A DNA stretch of 64,000 nucleotides, from the NCBI RefSeq assembly GCF_003952465.1, contig NZ_CP034448.1, positions 4,999,001 through 5,063,000 of the forward strand, written 5' to 3'. The position numbers were made by a program, and so were the translations under genes. Positions 1-10,378 of the stretch are shown here, piece after piece. The notes below the pieces were generated by a model. That model had not been told where the DNA came from. It ran no database searches and was given only the letters and a program-made list of their open reading frames with translations. Numbering within the stretch: the first letter of the stretch is position 1; the number at the start of each line of letters is the position of its first letter. This stretch comes from Mesorhizobium sp. M1B.F.Ca.ET.045.04.1.1 (lineage in GTDB: Bacteria > Pseudomonadota > Alphaproteobacteria > Rhizobiales > Rhizobiaceae).

Positions 1-895
1 CGGCACGGTCGCCGGCCCCGCCACCTTGCGCTCCGGCATCGAGAAGTCGCGCAACCTGATGACGGTGCGGCTCGCCAACGACATGGGCATGAAACTGGTC
101 GTGGAATATGCCGAGCGCTTCGGCGTCTACGATCATCTCGCGCCCTACCTGCCAATGGCGCTGGGCTCCGGCGAGACGACCGTCATGCGCATGGTCTCGG
201 CCTATTCGATCATGGCCAATGGCGGCAAGTCGATCAAACCGTCGCTGATCGACCGCATCCAGGATCGCTATGGCAAGACCGTGTTCAAGCAGGACGAACG
301 CGGCTGCGAGGGTTGCAACGCCACCGAATGGAAGAACCAGCCCGAGCCCGAACTGGTCGACAATTCCGAGCAGGTGCTCGACCCGATGACCGCCTACCAG
401 ATCACCTCGATGATGGAGGGCGTGGTGCAACGCGGCACCGGCGCCACCATCGCCGAGCTCGGCCGCCACATCGCCGGCAAAACCGGCACGACCAACGATG
501 AGAAGGACGCCTGGTTCATCGGCTTCACGCCGAACCTGGTCGTCGGTCTCTACATGGGCTACGACACGCCGCGCGGCCTCGGCAAGGGCGCCACCGGTGG
601 TGGTCTCGCCGCGCCGATCTTCAAGGATTTCATGCGCGTCGCGCTCGACGGCACGCCCAATGTCGACTTCCAGGTTCCAGAAGGCATGAAGCTGATCGCC
701 ATCAACCGCAAGACCGGCATGCGCGCGGCCGAGGGCGATCCCAACACCATCATCGAAGCGTTCAAGCCCGGCACCGGCCCGGCCGACAGCTATTGGGTCA
801 TCGGCATGGGCGCGGACGGCTCCAACGGCGCCGGCGGCGCGCTGTCGCCGCAGGCCACTCAGGCCATCCAGGACGGCGGCGGCGGCCTCTACTAA
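1..895 (+). CDS. mrcA: Penicillin-binding protein 1A, C-terminal part (5' truncated by window edge)
   Basis: Class A penicillin-binding protein: a membrane-anchored glycosyltransferase/transpeptidase that polymerises and cross-links peptidoglycan in the periplasm. Only the last ~297 residues are in the window; the reading frame is open from base 2. The transpeptidase SxN motif is seen as SRN (nt 47-55) and the KTG motif, followed by T-T-N-D, at nt 479-487. The active-site SxxK serine must lie upstream. The tail after the transpeptidase fold is glycine- and alanine-rich. A strong terminator follows, and prfB lies downstream, the usual mrcA-prfB order of rhizobia. Identification is firm; the N-terminus is unseen. 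Confidence 0.92.
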   Translation, partial: GTVAGPATLRSGIEKSRNLMTVRLANDMGMKLVVEYAERFGVYDHLAPYLPMALGSGETTVMRMVSAYSIMANGGKSIKPSLIDRIQDRYGKTVFKQDERGCEGCNATEWKNQPEPELVDNSEQVLDPMTAYQITSMMEGVVQRGTGATIAELGRHIAGKTGTTNDEKDAWFIGFTPNLVVGLYMGYDTPRGLGKGATGGGLAAPIFKDFMRVALDGTPNVDFQVPEGMKLIAINRKTGMRAAEGDPNTIIEAFKPGTGPADSYWVIGMGADGSNGAGGALSPQATQAIQDGGGGLY

Positions 896-910
896 ATTTC
901 CAAATTTCGG

Positions 911-947
911 AATGGGCCGGCAGGTTAATGCCGGCCCATTTCGCTTT
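911..947 (+). terminator. Rho-independent terminator after mrcA
   Basis: A 12-bp perfect stem (AATGGGCCGGCA at 911-922 with TGCCGGCCCATT at 929-940) with a 6-nt loop and a T-rich tail. It lies 15 nt after the mrcA stop codon. Confidence 0.75.
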
Positions 948-1021
948 ACAGGCGGCGGTGGCATGCCTATGTATCGCGCCGATTCCGAAAAGAACGAGAA
1001 GAACAGGACAGCACGAGACCC

Positions 1022-2153
1022 ATGCGCGCGGAAACGCTCAACATTGTCGACGAGATCAGGCAGGCGATAACCCTGCTGAGGAGGCATCTTTGACTGGGAT
1101 CAAGCCATCAAGCGGCTTGAATACCTGAACTCGCGCGCCGAGGATTCCAGCCTCTGGAACGACCCTGTGGAAGCGCAGAAGCTGATGCGGGAGCGCCAGA
1201 GCCTCGAGGAAGGCATCGGGGCGGTCAAAGGGCTGACCCAGGCGCTCGAGGACAATATCGGCCTGATCGAGCTTGGCGAGGAAGAGGGTGACGAAGGCGT
1301 CGTCGCCGAAGCCGAAGCCGCGCTTCGTTCCATGCAGGGCGAGGCCAAGGCCCGCCAGGTCGAGACGCTGCTCTCGGGCGAGGCCGACGCCAACGACACC
1401 TATCTCGAAATCCATGCCGGCGCCGGCGGCACCGAGAGCCAGGACTGGGCCTCGATGCTTTTGCGCATGTACACGCGCTGGGCCGAGCGGCGCCGCTTCA
1501 AGGTCGAGGTGCTGGAAGTTCATGACGGCGAAGAAGCCGGCATCAAGTCCGCCACGGTGCTGATCAAGGGCCACAACGCCTATGGCTGGCTCAAGACCGA
1601 GTCCGGCGTCCACCGCCTGGTGCGCATCTCGCCTTACGACAGCAATGCGCGTCGCCACACGTCTTTCGCCAGCGTCTGGGTCTATCCGGTGATCGACGAC
1701 TCGATCGAGATCAACGTTTCTGAATCCGACGTCCGCATCGATACCTATCGTTCCTCGGGCTCGGGCGGGCAGCACGTCAACACCACCGACTCGGCGGTCC
1801 GCATCACCCATCTCGCGACCGGCATCGCGGTCGCTTGCCAGGCGGAGCGCTCGCAGCACAAGAACCGCGCCAAAGCGTGGGAAATGCTGCGCTCTCGGCT
1901 CTACGAGGAAGAGCTGAAGAAGCGCGAGGCGGTGGCCAACGCCACCGAGGCGTCGAAGAGCGATATCGGCTGGGGCCACCAGATCCGCTCCTATGTCCTG
2001 CAGCCCTATCAGTTGGTGAAGGACCTGCGCACCGGCGTCGAAAGCACCAGCCCGTCAAGCGTGCTCGACGGCGATCTCGATGAGTTCATGGAGGCTTCGC
2101 TGTCACACCGTATCGAGGGCGGCGCCGGGGAGGCGGTGGCGGACCTCGACTAG
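1022..2153 (+). CDS. prfB: Peptide chain release factor 2, programmed +1 frameshift
   Basis: RF2 recognises UGA and UAA stop codons and triggers peptide release in the ribosome. The gene is in two frames: ATG at 1022 opens a 23-codon frame ending at an in-frame TGA (1091-1093); translation then continues in the +1 frame from GAC (1092-1094) to TAG at 2151-2153, giving 376 residues, the usual length. The catalytic GGQ is residues 248-250 (nt 1764-1772), with a peptide-anticodon region containing SPYDSNARRH upstream. The recoding site has all the classic parts: internal Shine-Dalgarno AGGAGG, then CAT CTT TGA C. A conceptual translation beginning at the internal start 1167 would lose the first ~48 residues. 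Confidence 0.95.
1079..1094 (+). promoter_or_regulatory. prfB +1 programmed frameshift signal
   Basis: Internal Shine-Dalgarno AGGAGG (1079-1084), a 3-nt spacer, slippery CTT (1088-1090) and TGA stop (1091-1093) followed by C. This matches the known RF2 autoregulatory site: low RF2 slows termination at UGA and favours a +1 slip of the CTT-bound tRNA, restoring full-length RF2 synthesis. Confidence 0.93.
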
Positions 2154-2183
2154 GGCCTACGCATCACAGCGACGGAGGAGCCA

Positions 2184-2588
2184 ATGGTTCGAACACTTAC
2201 AGGAAAGTGCTTCTGCGGCGCAGTTTGCTACGAGGTGGCCGACGAATTCGTCTACGCGGCCAATTGCCATTGCTCCAACTGCCGCCGCACCACGGGCTCC
2301 GCCTTCAAGTCCTTCGCCGGCATCGAGCGCGACAAGTTTCGTCTCACCGCGGGCGACCGCAAGTTGCTGATCTACGGCGATGTCAGCGGCCATGACGCGC
2401 ATTGCGGGCAATGCGGCTCTCTGCTCTATTCATTGGTGCGGGAGGGCGCCTACGTCCATGTCGCCATGGGGACGCTGATGGACGATCCAAGCGTTCGCCC
2501 GAATGCACACATCTTCGTCGGTTCCAAGGCGTCATGGTTCACGATTACGGACGACCTGCCGCAATATCGTGAACATGTCACCGGCTGA
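2184..2588 (+). CDS. GFA (glutathione-dependent formaldehyde-activating) family zinc protein
   Basis: A 134-residue Mss4-like fold protein of the GFA family. The paired cysteine motifs that bind zinc are visible: CFCG near residues 9-12, CHCSNC near 28-33 and CGQCGS near 72-77. Family members were named after an enzyme thought to join formaldehyde to glutathione, but most have no proven activity, so the substrate here is unknown. It follows prfB by 30 nt with its own ribosome site (GGAGG ahead of ATG 2184). A second, divergent member lies at 3517-3885. Confidence 0.85.
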   Translation: MVRTLTGKCFCGAVCYEVADEFVYAANCHCSNCRRTTGSAFKSFAGIERDKFRLTAGDRKLLIYGDVSGHDAHCGQCGSLLYSLVREGAYVHVAMGTLMDDPSVRPNAHIFVGSKASWFTITDDLPQYREHVTG

Positions 2589-2888
2589 GGGCCGGAACCT
2601 CCGTCAGCAGAATTTCGTTCTTAGGCACCCTGGTCGCAGGCTTGTCGTTTAATTCTCGTTAACCAAGTCGGCGCACCCTTTTCTGCGGCCGATGCTGAAG
2701 CCCCGGTGCGATCCGAAGGGCGCGCCCACTTCTTGCGCCGGCCAAGGAATCAGCTCAGCATTTGGGCTGGGGGATAGAAGCATTTATGGCCGGACGCGGC
2801 ATATCTGCGACTGACGATCCGGCCACTGGGAAGACACGTTCCGGGAACGGGCAAGCGAAAACGCTTGATGCTCGAAAGGAACGCTTCG

Positions 2889-3266
2889 ATGTCTGCTGCC
2901 AAGTCAAGATCGGCCCAAGCCGTTCATCCGGCCGGCCGACTCCTGTTTTCCCTGTTCGTCACCGGCGTGGTCGCGGTTCTGACTGCGCCTGCTTTCGCGC
3001 ACGACGCCAAGCCTACGGCCGCCATGCCACAGGGCTGGAGCTATCCCTTTGCCTGCTGCGCCAACTACGATTGCCGCACTGCCCACACGGGTGAGGTCCT
3101 TGAGAAACCCGAAGGGTATGTAATTGCCGGAACCGGTGAAGTTGTTCCCATGACCGACAAGCGGGTAAAGGATAGCCCGGACGGTGAATTCCATTGGTGC
3201 GCGCATCAGGCTGGTTTAGATGCCGGCAAGACAATCTGCCTATTCGTGCCGCCGCGTTCCTACTAA
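2889..3266 (+). CDS. Exported small protein of unknown function
   Basis: 125 residues. The N-terminus is a typical Sec signal peptide: basic start, hydrophobic stretch (LLFSLFVTGVVAVLTAP) and an AFA cleavage site before HDAKP. The mature part has several cysteines (ACCANYDC, then two more near the C-terminus in WCAH and TICLF), suggesting disulfides in the periplasm. ATG 2889 is chosen over TTG 2865 or ATG 2868 because AAGGA lies 8 nt ahead of it and the signal peptide then has normal length. Family resemblance is to short rhizobial exported proteins without assigned function. Confidence 0.7.
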   Translation: MSAAKSRSAQAVHPAGRLLFSLFVTGVVAVLTAPAFAHDAKPTAAMPQGWSYPFACCANYDCRTAHTGEVLEKPEGYVIAGTGEVVPMTDKRVKDSPDGEFHWCAHQAGLDAGKTICLFVPPRSY

Positions 3267-3370
3267 AGCATGTCTCCCGAAAGTCGGAACCGGTTTCGGG
3301 ACAAAGACTTGCGCAAAATCAAAAACCTAAAGCGCAAGGAGCGAATCTGAAAGATCGAGACGCGCTTTAG
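3265..3370. repeat. Dispersed rhizobial intergenic repeat, copy 1
   Basis: Starts within the stop codon of the preceding gene (AAAGCATGTCTCCCGAAAG) and ends in GCGCTTTAG. It is close to identical over ~100 nt with 46971-47076: both have a palindromic head around CCGAAAG...GAACCGGTTTCGG, then GCGCAAAATCAAAA, then CTGAAAGATCG. It resembles the mosaic palindromic elements described in rhizobia (RIME type); the family name is an inference. Confidence 0.75.
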
Positions 3371-3516
3371 GGTCGACCGCCGAACGGCCAAACCTGCTGG
3401 CAGACAGTTGTCAGGACCGCTTCTTTATGTTGCCTTGCCGCTAAAGCAATTCCGCAGCGGTTTCCGCCTGGAATTGCGTGATCCAGGGGGCGGCAGACGA
3501 CGGAGAGGTGACGCTC

Positions 3517-3885
3517 ATGACCATCAAGGGAAGCTGCCACTGCAAGGCGACGACATTCGAAGTGTCCGAGGCGCCGCGGACAGTCACGCAATGCACATGT
3601 TCCTTTTGCTCCAAGCGCGGAGCGCTCTGGGCTTACTACGTCCCATCGCAATTCAAGCTCACCAGCCCGCCTGAGAACGTCTCCTTCTACCGCTGGGGCT
3701 CGAAAACCATCAAGCACGGTTTCTGCGCCACCTGCGGCTGCGGCACCTTTACCGAAACGCCCGATTGGTCGACTGGTCAGCCCGACTTCGATAACCCGAA
3801 GATCAGCGTCAATTCCCGCCTGTTCGACGATTTTGACCTGGACAAGGTCGAGGTGGTGGTGATCGACGGCAAGAACCTCTGGTAG
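3517..3885 (+). CDS. GFA family zinc protein, second copy
   Basis: 122-residue Mss4-like GFA protein. Cysteine motifs: CHCK (residues 7-10), CTCSFC near residues 28-33, and CATCGCG near 70-76. A start at ATG 3517 (M-T-I-K-G-S-C-H-C) is preferred because GGAGAGG precedes it and it aligns with the family N-terminus; an ATC at 3478 would add 13 residues of unlikely sequence. It is only distantly related to the GFA protein at 2184-2588, so not a recent duplication. Substrate unknown. Confidence 0.82.
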   Translation: MTIKGSCHCKATTFEVSEAPRTVTQCTCSFCSKRGALWAYYVPSQFKLTSPPENVSFYRWGSKTIKHGFCATCGCGTFTETPDWSTGQPDFDNPKISVNSRLFDDFDLDKVEVVVIDGKNLW

Positions 3886-3989
3886 CACGCTTTGCCGTTC
3901 CGCTTTTTGCCGCAATTCATGTTACAAGGCATGCGGAAGGGCTGATTTGGCGCGGCTGCAACGGCCGCGATTTGGAGAGGGACCATCTT

Positions 3990-4640
3990 ATGAAGAAGAC
4001 CGTGCTCGTCGTCGTGGCGACGGCTGTGCTCGTGAGCGCCTGCACCACCACCGATCCGTATACCGGCGACCAGAAGATCTCCAACACGGCGGCCGGCGCC
4101 GGCCTTGGCGCCCTGGCAGGCGCCAGCCTCGGTCTGCTGGCCGGCGGCAATGATCGCCGCAACGCACTGATCGGCGCGGGCATCGGCGCGCTTGCCGGCG
4201 GCGCGATCGGCGCGACGATGGATCAGAACGAGGCGGAACTGCGCCGTCAGTTGCAGGGCACCGGCGTCAGCGTCACCCGCAGCGGCGATCAGATCATCCT
4301 CAACATGCCGTCCGACATCACCTTCAACGTCGACCAGGACGCGGTGAAGCCGGGCTTCTACCCGGTGCTGAACTCGGTGGCGCTGGTGCTGAACAAATTC
4401 CGCCAGACCACCGTCGATGTGTTCGGCCACACCGACTCCACCGGCGGCGACGAACACAATTTCGACTTGTCGCAGCGGCGCGCGCTGGCAGTCGCCAACT
4501 ACCTCTCCGGCCAGGGCGTCGATTCCCGCCGCTTCGCCGTCACCGGCTTCGGCAAGACGCGCCCTGTCGCCTCCAACGCGACGGCCGCCGGCCGCGCGCA
4601 GAACCGTCGCGTCGAGATTCAGCTGTCGCCGCTCACCTGA
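3990..4640 (+). CDS. OmpA-family outer-membrane lipoprotein (YiaD-like)
   Basis: 216 residues. A lipoprotein signal peptide ends in LVSAC, so Cys 16 would be lipidated. It is followed by a glycine-rich hydrophobic segment (glycine-zipper type, about residues 30-75) and an OmpA C-terminal peptidoglycan-binding domain (about residues 105-215) with the diagnostic FGHTDSTG, LSQRRA and NRRVEI motifs. It should tether the outer membrane to the peptidoglycan. ATG 3990 is chosen over an upstream in-frame start because GAGAGGG lies 8-9 nt ahead and it gives a standard lipobox. Monocistronic: a terminator follows. Confidence 0.9.
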   Translation: MKKTVLVVVATAVLVSACTTTDPYTGDQKISNTAAGAGLGALAGASLGLLAGGNDRRNALIGAGIGALAGGAIGATMDQNEAELRRQLQGTGVSVTRSGDQIILNMPSDITFNVDQDAVKPGFYPVLNSVALVLNKFRQTTVDVFGHTDSTGGDEHNFDLSQRRALAVANYLSGQGVDSRRFAVTGFGKTRPVASNATAAGRAQNRRVEIQLSPLT

Positions 4641-4675
4641 GAGAAACGACTCACGACGGAGCAAGTCCACTAAGC

Positions 4676-4702
4676 AAAACGGCCCTGGAAGGGGCCGTTT
4701 TC
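4676..4702 (+). terminator. Rho-independent terminator after OmpA-like lipoprotein gene
   Basis: Stem AAACGGCCC / GGGCCGTTTT with a short loop, ending in T4 (4698-4701), 36 nt after the stop codon. Confidence 0.8.
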
Positions 4703-4889
4703 GTTTGGCGTACCTCAAGTTAGGTCAAAAGTCTTAGGCTATTAGCTTGCTCTAATTGATACTTTTCCAGAGCGATGGAAAGGACTAGCATCGATGCTGT
4801 TCCAGAGGGGATGAGGCGGTAACTGGCCGCGCCATCAGCATTTTTCCGCCTCGATCTTGCACGGCCAGATCAAAGTCTGGGAGGAATGC

Positions 4890-5498
4890 ATGACAAGAAC
4901 AGCTCGCCTTGGGCGCTGCGGCGTCCTCGTTTTAACCGGTTTTTTGGGGGCATGGCTTGGCGCCGCTACGGCGCGGGCCGAAGACGCCAATAAGGCCGAC
5001 CTCGAGGCCCTGAAAAAATCGCTCGCCAAATATGAGGACTACACGGCCGCCCTGCGCGATCTCTATCTATCGACCGAAGGGTGCGTCTACTACAGCGGTG
5101 AAAAGATACCGGGCACGATGGACTATCCGAAAGGCGCGATGGGCGTCCATTTCGTCAACGTCCCGAGCATTGGCAAGCCACTAGACCCGATGAAGCCCAA
5201 CGTCCTGATCTACGAGCCGACGAAGAAGGGCTTGAAACTGGTCGGCGTGGAATGGCTGGTGCCGCTGACGCCGGACGTCAAGGAAGCCCCGAGCCTGTTC
5301 GGCCAGAAATTCATGGGGCCGATGGAGGGGCACTACCCGCTCATTCCGAAGGAATTCGTGCACTACGATCTTCACGCCTGGCTGTTCAGCGACAATCCGA
5401 ACGGCATGTTCAGCCCGACGAACCCGAAGGTGAAATGCAACAAGGCCGAGTTCCCGATGCTGGAAAAGCCGACCAAGATGATGCCAGGGCCTATGTAA
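4890..5498 (+). CDS. Exported protein of unknown function
   Basis: 202 residues from ATG 4890, chosen because GGGAGG lies at 4879-4884. A Sec signal peptide (LVLTGFLGAWLGAATARA, predicted cleavage before EDANKADLE) is followed by a soluble domain rich in Pro, Lys and Tyr with two cysteines (EGCVYYSG, VKCNKAE). The N-terminal ~30 mature residues look helical (LEALKKSLAKYEDY). The overall pattern resembles hypothetical periplasmic proteins found in rhizobia and other soil proteobacteria. No function assigned. Monocistronic; convergent with the helicase gene. Confidence 0.75.
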   Translation: MTRTARLGRCGVLVLTGFLGAWLGAATARAEDANKADLEALKKSLAKYEDYTAALRDLYLSTEGCVYYSGEKIPGTMDYPKGAMGVHFVNVPSIGKPLDPMKPNVLIYEPTKKGLKLVGVEWLVPLTPDVKEAPSLFGQKFMGPMEGHYPLIPKEFVHYDLHAWLFSDNPNGMFSPTNPKVKCNKAEFPMLEKPTKMMPGPM

Positions 5499-5555
5499 GG
5501 GCAGCAGGGCAGAAAAGCGTTTGGCTGAAGCCTTCAGGCGAAGCAACGGTAGAAG

Positions 5556-5585
5556 AAACGGCCCTGCTCGGGGCCGTTTTCGTTT
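5556..5585. terminator. Bidirectional terminator between convergent genes
   Basis: Stem AAACGGCCC / GGGCCGTTTT around loop TGCTCG; T-run on the plus strand and a T-rich tail also on the minus strand, so it can serve both the exported protein (plus) and the DEAD-box gene (minus). Its stem is the same sequence as the terminator at 4676-4702. Confidence 0.75.
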
Positions 5586-5608
5586 CCGCCGACGCTGTGT
5601 GTCGAAGG

Positions 5609-7150
<1,542 letters not shown>

Positions 7151-7341
7151 GTGATGGCTGTCTTTGGCTGGTTCGGGAAAATCGCAACACGCGTTGCGGC
7201 AGGCGCCGCGCGCCTGCAAGATCGCGGTTGCAGTTAGGCGCAAGTCCGCGATTTGTCAACAGAAACGGCCGGAAAATCCAGCGATTGTGAAGACGTAACC
7301 TTAATCGCGATGCTTAATCGTGGTCTTGTCCCTGCGCCGGC

Positions 7342-8115
7342 TCAATAGCGGAATTGCTCGGCAAGAATACGCTCGTTCCACGAATGATTGGGGTCGAACA
7401 GCAACGTCGCCGTCGCGGTCGGCGATTCCCGGACCGTGACTGAGGCAATCGCCTTGACCTCGGTGTGGTCGGCGGCGGCGTTCACCGGGCGCTTGTCCGA
7501 CTCCAATATGTCGAAGCGCACGGTCGCCTTGTTGGAGAGAAGCGCGCCGCGCCAGCGCCGGGGCCGGAAGGGACTCACCGGCGTCAGCGCCAGAAGCGGC
7601 GCATCGAGCGGCAGGATCGGCCCGTGCGCCGACAGATTGTAGGCGGTGGAGCCTGCCGGCGTCGCAATCATCACGCCATCGCAGTTCAGTTCCTCGATCC
7701 GCACCTGCTCGTCGACGGTGATGCGGATTTTCGCCGTCTGATAGGACTGGCGCCAAAGCGCCACTTCGTTGATCGCCAAAGCCGAAACGGATTCTCCGTC
7801 ATGCGTGACCGCGACCATCTCCAGCGGGCGGATCGTTTCGGACACCGCCCTGGCGATGCGCTCCTCAAGACCGCCGGCGCGATATTCGTTCATCAGGAAG
7901 CCGATGGTGCCACGGTTCATGCCGTAGACTTTCTTGCCGGTGCTCATCGTGTCGCGCAGCGTCTGCAGCAGGAATCCGTCGCCGCCGAGCGCGATGACGA
8001 TCTCGGCATCCGCGACAGGCATCTGCCCATAGCGCGTCGACAAGGTATCCAGCGCCGCGCGGGCGTCGTCGGTGTCGGAAGAGACGAAGGCGAAGCGGCT
8101 GGTTTCTTTGCTCAT
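7342..8115 (-). CDS. nadK: NAD kinase
   Basis: Phosphorylates NAD to NADP using ATP or polyphosphate, in the cytoplasm. 257 residues from ATG 8115. Family motifs: GGDG at residues 44-47 (ATP/acid binding), GTIGFLMNEY near 78-87, NEVALWRQ, and the NAD-binding region G-S-T-A-Y-N-L-S. ATG 8115 (M-S-K-E-T-S-R-F) is preferred to the far upstream start 8304, whose extra 63 residues are Arg-rich and unlike the family. Rhizobial NAD kinases have this short N-terminus. It stands alone, not in an operon. Confidence 0.93.
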   Translation of the reverse strand: MSKETSRFAFVSSDTDDARAALDTLSTRYGQMPVADAEIVIALGGDGFLLQTLRDTMSTGKKVYGMNRGTIGFLMNEYRAGGLEERIARAVSETIRPLEMVAVTHDGESVSALAINEVALWRQSYQTAKIRITVDEQVRIEELNCDGVMIATPAGSTAYNLSAHGPILPLDAPLLALTPVSPFRPRRWRGALLSNKATVRFDILESDKRPVNAAADHTEVKAIASVTVRESPTATATLLFDPNHSWNERILAEQFRY

Positions 8116-8364
8116 GGCTCCCAGGGGGCGACCGCTTGCATGGCCGCGCCGGCGACGGCGTAGCATGGGCGCAGGCCTCTGCAAAGGGCGGCTGCCGTGC
8201 CTCGAAGGGAAGGCGCAATCGCGCTTCGTGACAGGCGTGCAACGAATGTGATGACCGGAATGGTTAAGACGAAGCTTAAACACTCGTAAAGCCGGATCGA
8301 TCATGTTAGCCGGCAGTGGATGGGTTGGCGGGGGCTAGCCAGTCGAGAGACCTGTCTATTGCCG

Positions 8365-8526
8365 GTGACGCGTCTGATCATAGTCTTCCTGATGATGGGA
8401 AGTTTCGCCCTCATGTTCGCCGAACTGGTGCGGCATTCGGAAGAGATGAGTTTGCGGCCGCAGCAGCCCACGGTCTCCCGTTGCGGCGACGCCGCCGGAA
8501 CGCCCTGTCCGCAAAGGGCGCTTTAA
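8365..8526 (+). CDS. Possible small membrane protein
   Basis: From GTG 8365 a 53-residue product starts V-T-R and has one hydrophobic segment (L-I-I-V-F-L-M-M-G-S-F-A-L-M-F-A), then a short polar tail. ATG 8320 gives 68 residues with a less natural N-terminus. It sits between nadK and the hydrolase gene with no clear Shine-Dalgarno. Coding is possible but unproven; nothing else is evident in 8116-8548. Confidence 0.3.
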   Translation: MTRLIIVFLMMGSFALMFAELVRHSEEMSLRPQQPTVSRCGDAAGTPCPQRAL

Positions 8527-8548
8527 GTCAGCATCGCAATAGCGTCGT

Positions 8549-9310
8549 TCAGCTGCTCTGCTGCAGGTGGCAGCCGGCCTTGCGCTTGTGCGCCAGATAC
8601 TCATCGATCAATTGGCGATAGCGCACTTTGCCGAAGCTCGGGAAATGGCCGCCATGCACGACCGAGACGTCGATGTCGCGCATGGCAAGCAGCGTCTCCA
8701 CATAGTCCTCGATGTCTGAGCGGTAGACGTCGTCGATCAGCGGCCCGTCATAGACGATGTCGCCGGACAAAAGGATGCCCGTCTTCTTCTCAAAGAGCGC
8801 GATGCCGCCCGGCGAGTGTCCGGGCGTGTGGATGACCTCGAAGGCACGGTCGCCAAGGTCGACGACGTCTCCATGCTCGAGCAGGTGGCCGGCAGGCGCG
8901 GGTAGGATGCGGTAGCGCGCCGTGTCCCAGCCCTCCGGCAAACGATCGAACATCTCCTCATTGGCGTAGCGGTCGGCGACCGTCCATTCGTTGCGCGGGT
9001 CGGCAAGGATGTCCGCCTCAGCCGAATGCACGCAGCGGTCCGGGAATTCGTGATGGCAGCCGATATGGTCGAAATGCGTGTGGCTGGCGACGCAGGTAAG
9101 CTTGCGCTCGGCGACCAGCGGTACATGGCGCCTGAGGCTGAAATGGCCAAGCCCGGTATCGAACAGCAGATCACGGTCTCGGCCGCGCACATGCCAGATA
9201 TTGCAGCGGAAGAACGGTTTTATCCATGGCTCGTGGATCAGCGTGACGTCGTCGCTCATGCGGATGGTCTCGTACCAGTCCGGAGCCTCGATGACCGGAA
9301 GCATGCTCAT
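8549..9310 (-). CDS. Metallo-beta-lactamase-fold hydrolase
   Basis: 253 residues, cytoplasmic, no signal peptide. The dinuclear metal site is visible: H-T-H-F-D-H at residues 77-82, a further His in GHSPGG, Asp in SGDIVYDG, and a C-terminal HGGH. These match the MBL (glyoxalase II-like) superfamily. Substrate unknown. The start is only 3 nt from the stop of the ABC ATPase gene, so it is the last gene of the polyamine-type importer operon and could act on the imported compound, which is an inference from context. Similar MBL proteins near importers are often annotated only as MBL-fold hydrolases. Confidence 0.87.
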   Translation of the reverse strand: MSMLPVIEAPDWYETIRMSDDVTLIHEPWIKPFFRCNIWHVRGRDRDLLFDTGLGHFSLRRHVPLVAERKLTCVASHTHFDHIGCHHEFPDRCVHSAEADILADPRNEWTVADRYANEEMFDRLPEGWDTARYRILPAPAGHLLEHGDVVDLGDRAFEVIHTPGHSPGGIALFEKKTGILLSGDIVYDGPLIDDVYRSDIEDYVETLLAMRDIDVSVVHGGHFPSFGKVRYRQLIDEYLAHKRKAGCHLQQSS

Positions 9311-9313
9311 GGC

Positions 9314-10378
9314 TCAGTCCGCCAGCAGGATGATGTCTTGAGCGTTGCACGAAACGGCGATCGTGTCGCCTGCCTGGACGGTGGCCGATGCCGGAGCCTT
9401 GGCGATGAACTGCAGCGCCGGGTCCTGGATCGATGCGGCCAGCACGCGCTTGAAACTGCCCTGGAAGACGACATCGCTGATCTTGGCCATGCCCAGCATG
9501 ACATCGCCTTTCACTTCGCCAAGGATGAGGTGCTCGGGCCGGATGGCGAGCGCGACGCCTGCGCCGGCGGGTGACCTGCCGGGCAGCGCGATCGGGCCGA
9601 GCTCCGTGGTGACCGTGACACGCCCATCCCGGCAATCGCTGGCCTTGCCGGCAAGGATCGTGCTTTCGCCCATGAAGGTGGCGGAGAAGCGCGTCTTCGG
9701 CCGCGCATAGACGCGCTCGGGCGAACCTTCGTCCTCGATGCGTCCGTCATTCATCACCACGCAATGGTCTGCCAGCGCCATCGCTTCTTCCTGATCGTGC
9801 GTGACATGGACGAAGGCGGTGCCGACGCGCTTCTGGATCGCCTTCAATTCATCCTGCATCTGCCGGCGCAGTTTCAGGTCGAGCGCGCCGAGCGGCTCGT
9901 CGAGCAGCAGCACCACCGGCTCGATGACCAGCGCGCGGGCCAGCGCCACGCGCTGTCGCTGGCCGCCGGAGAGCTGATGCGGCTTCTTGTCGAAGGCCGC
10001 CGCCAGGCCCACAAGGGCAAGCGCCTCGCGCGATTTCGCCGCGCGCATCGTGCCGTCGACGCCCTGCATGCGCAACCCGAAGCCGACATTGCCGCCGACG
10101 CTCATATGCGGGAACAGCGCGTAGTCCTGAAAGACGGTGGTCGTCGGACGCTTGGCCGGCGGCACGGACGTGCAGTCCTCGCCGCGAATAAAGACCTTGC
10201 CTTCGCTGGGCGTGACGAAGCCGCCAAGGATCGACAGCAGCGTCGTCTTGCCGGAGCCTGACGGTCCGAGCAGGATCGTGTAGCTGCCGGGCTCGATCGT
10301 CAGCGAGACGTTCTTCAGCACCGGGAGCTGGCCGAAGCGATGCGAGACGTTGCGGATGTCGACAAGGGGCGCGCTCAT
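9314..10378 (-). CDS. ABC importer ATP-binding protein, polyamine type (PotA-like)
   Basis: 354 residues. Nucleotide-binding domain motifs: Walker A GPSGSGKTT near residue 38-46, Q-loop (VFQDYALFP), signature LSGGQRQR, Walker B VVLLLDEP, D-loop (LGALD) and switch HVTHD. The last ~100 residues form a TOBE domain (P-E-H-L-I-L and following), as in PotA/CysA/MalK-type ATPases. The start ATG 10378 overlaps the upstream permease stop (ATGA), so the two are translationally coupled. Energises uptake by the two permeases at 10375-12005. Confidence 0.92.
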   Translation of the reverse strand: MSAPLVDIRNVSHRFGQLPVLKNVSLTIEPGSYTILLGPSGSGKTTLLSILGGFVTPSEGKVFIRGEDCTSVPPAKRPTTTVFQDYALFPHMSVGGNVGFGLRMQGVDGTMRAAKSREALALVGLAAAFDKKPHQLSGGQRQRVALARALVIEPVVLLLDEPLGALDLKLRRQMQDELKAIQKRVGTAFVHVTHDQEEAMALADHCVVMNDGRIEDEGSPERVYARPKTRFSATFMGESTILAGKASDCRDGRVTVTTELGPIALPGRSPAGAGVALAIRPEHLILGEVKGDVMLGMAKISDVVFQGSFKRVLAASIQDPALQFIAKAPASATVQAGDTIAVSCNAQDIILLAD

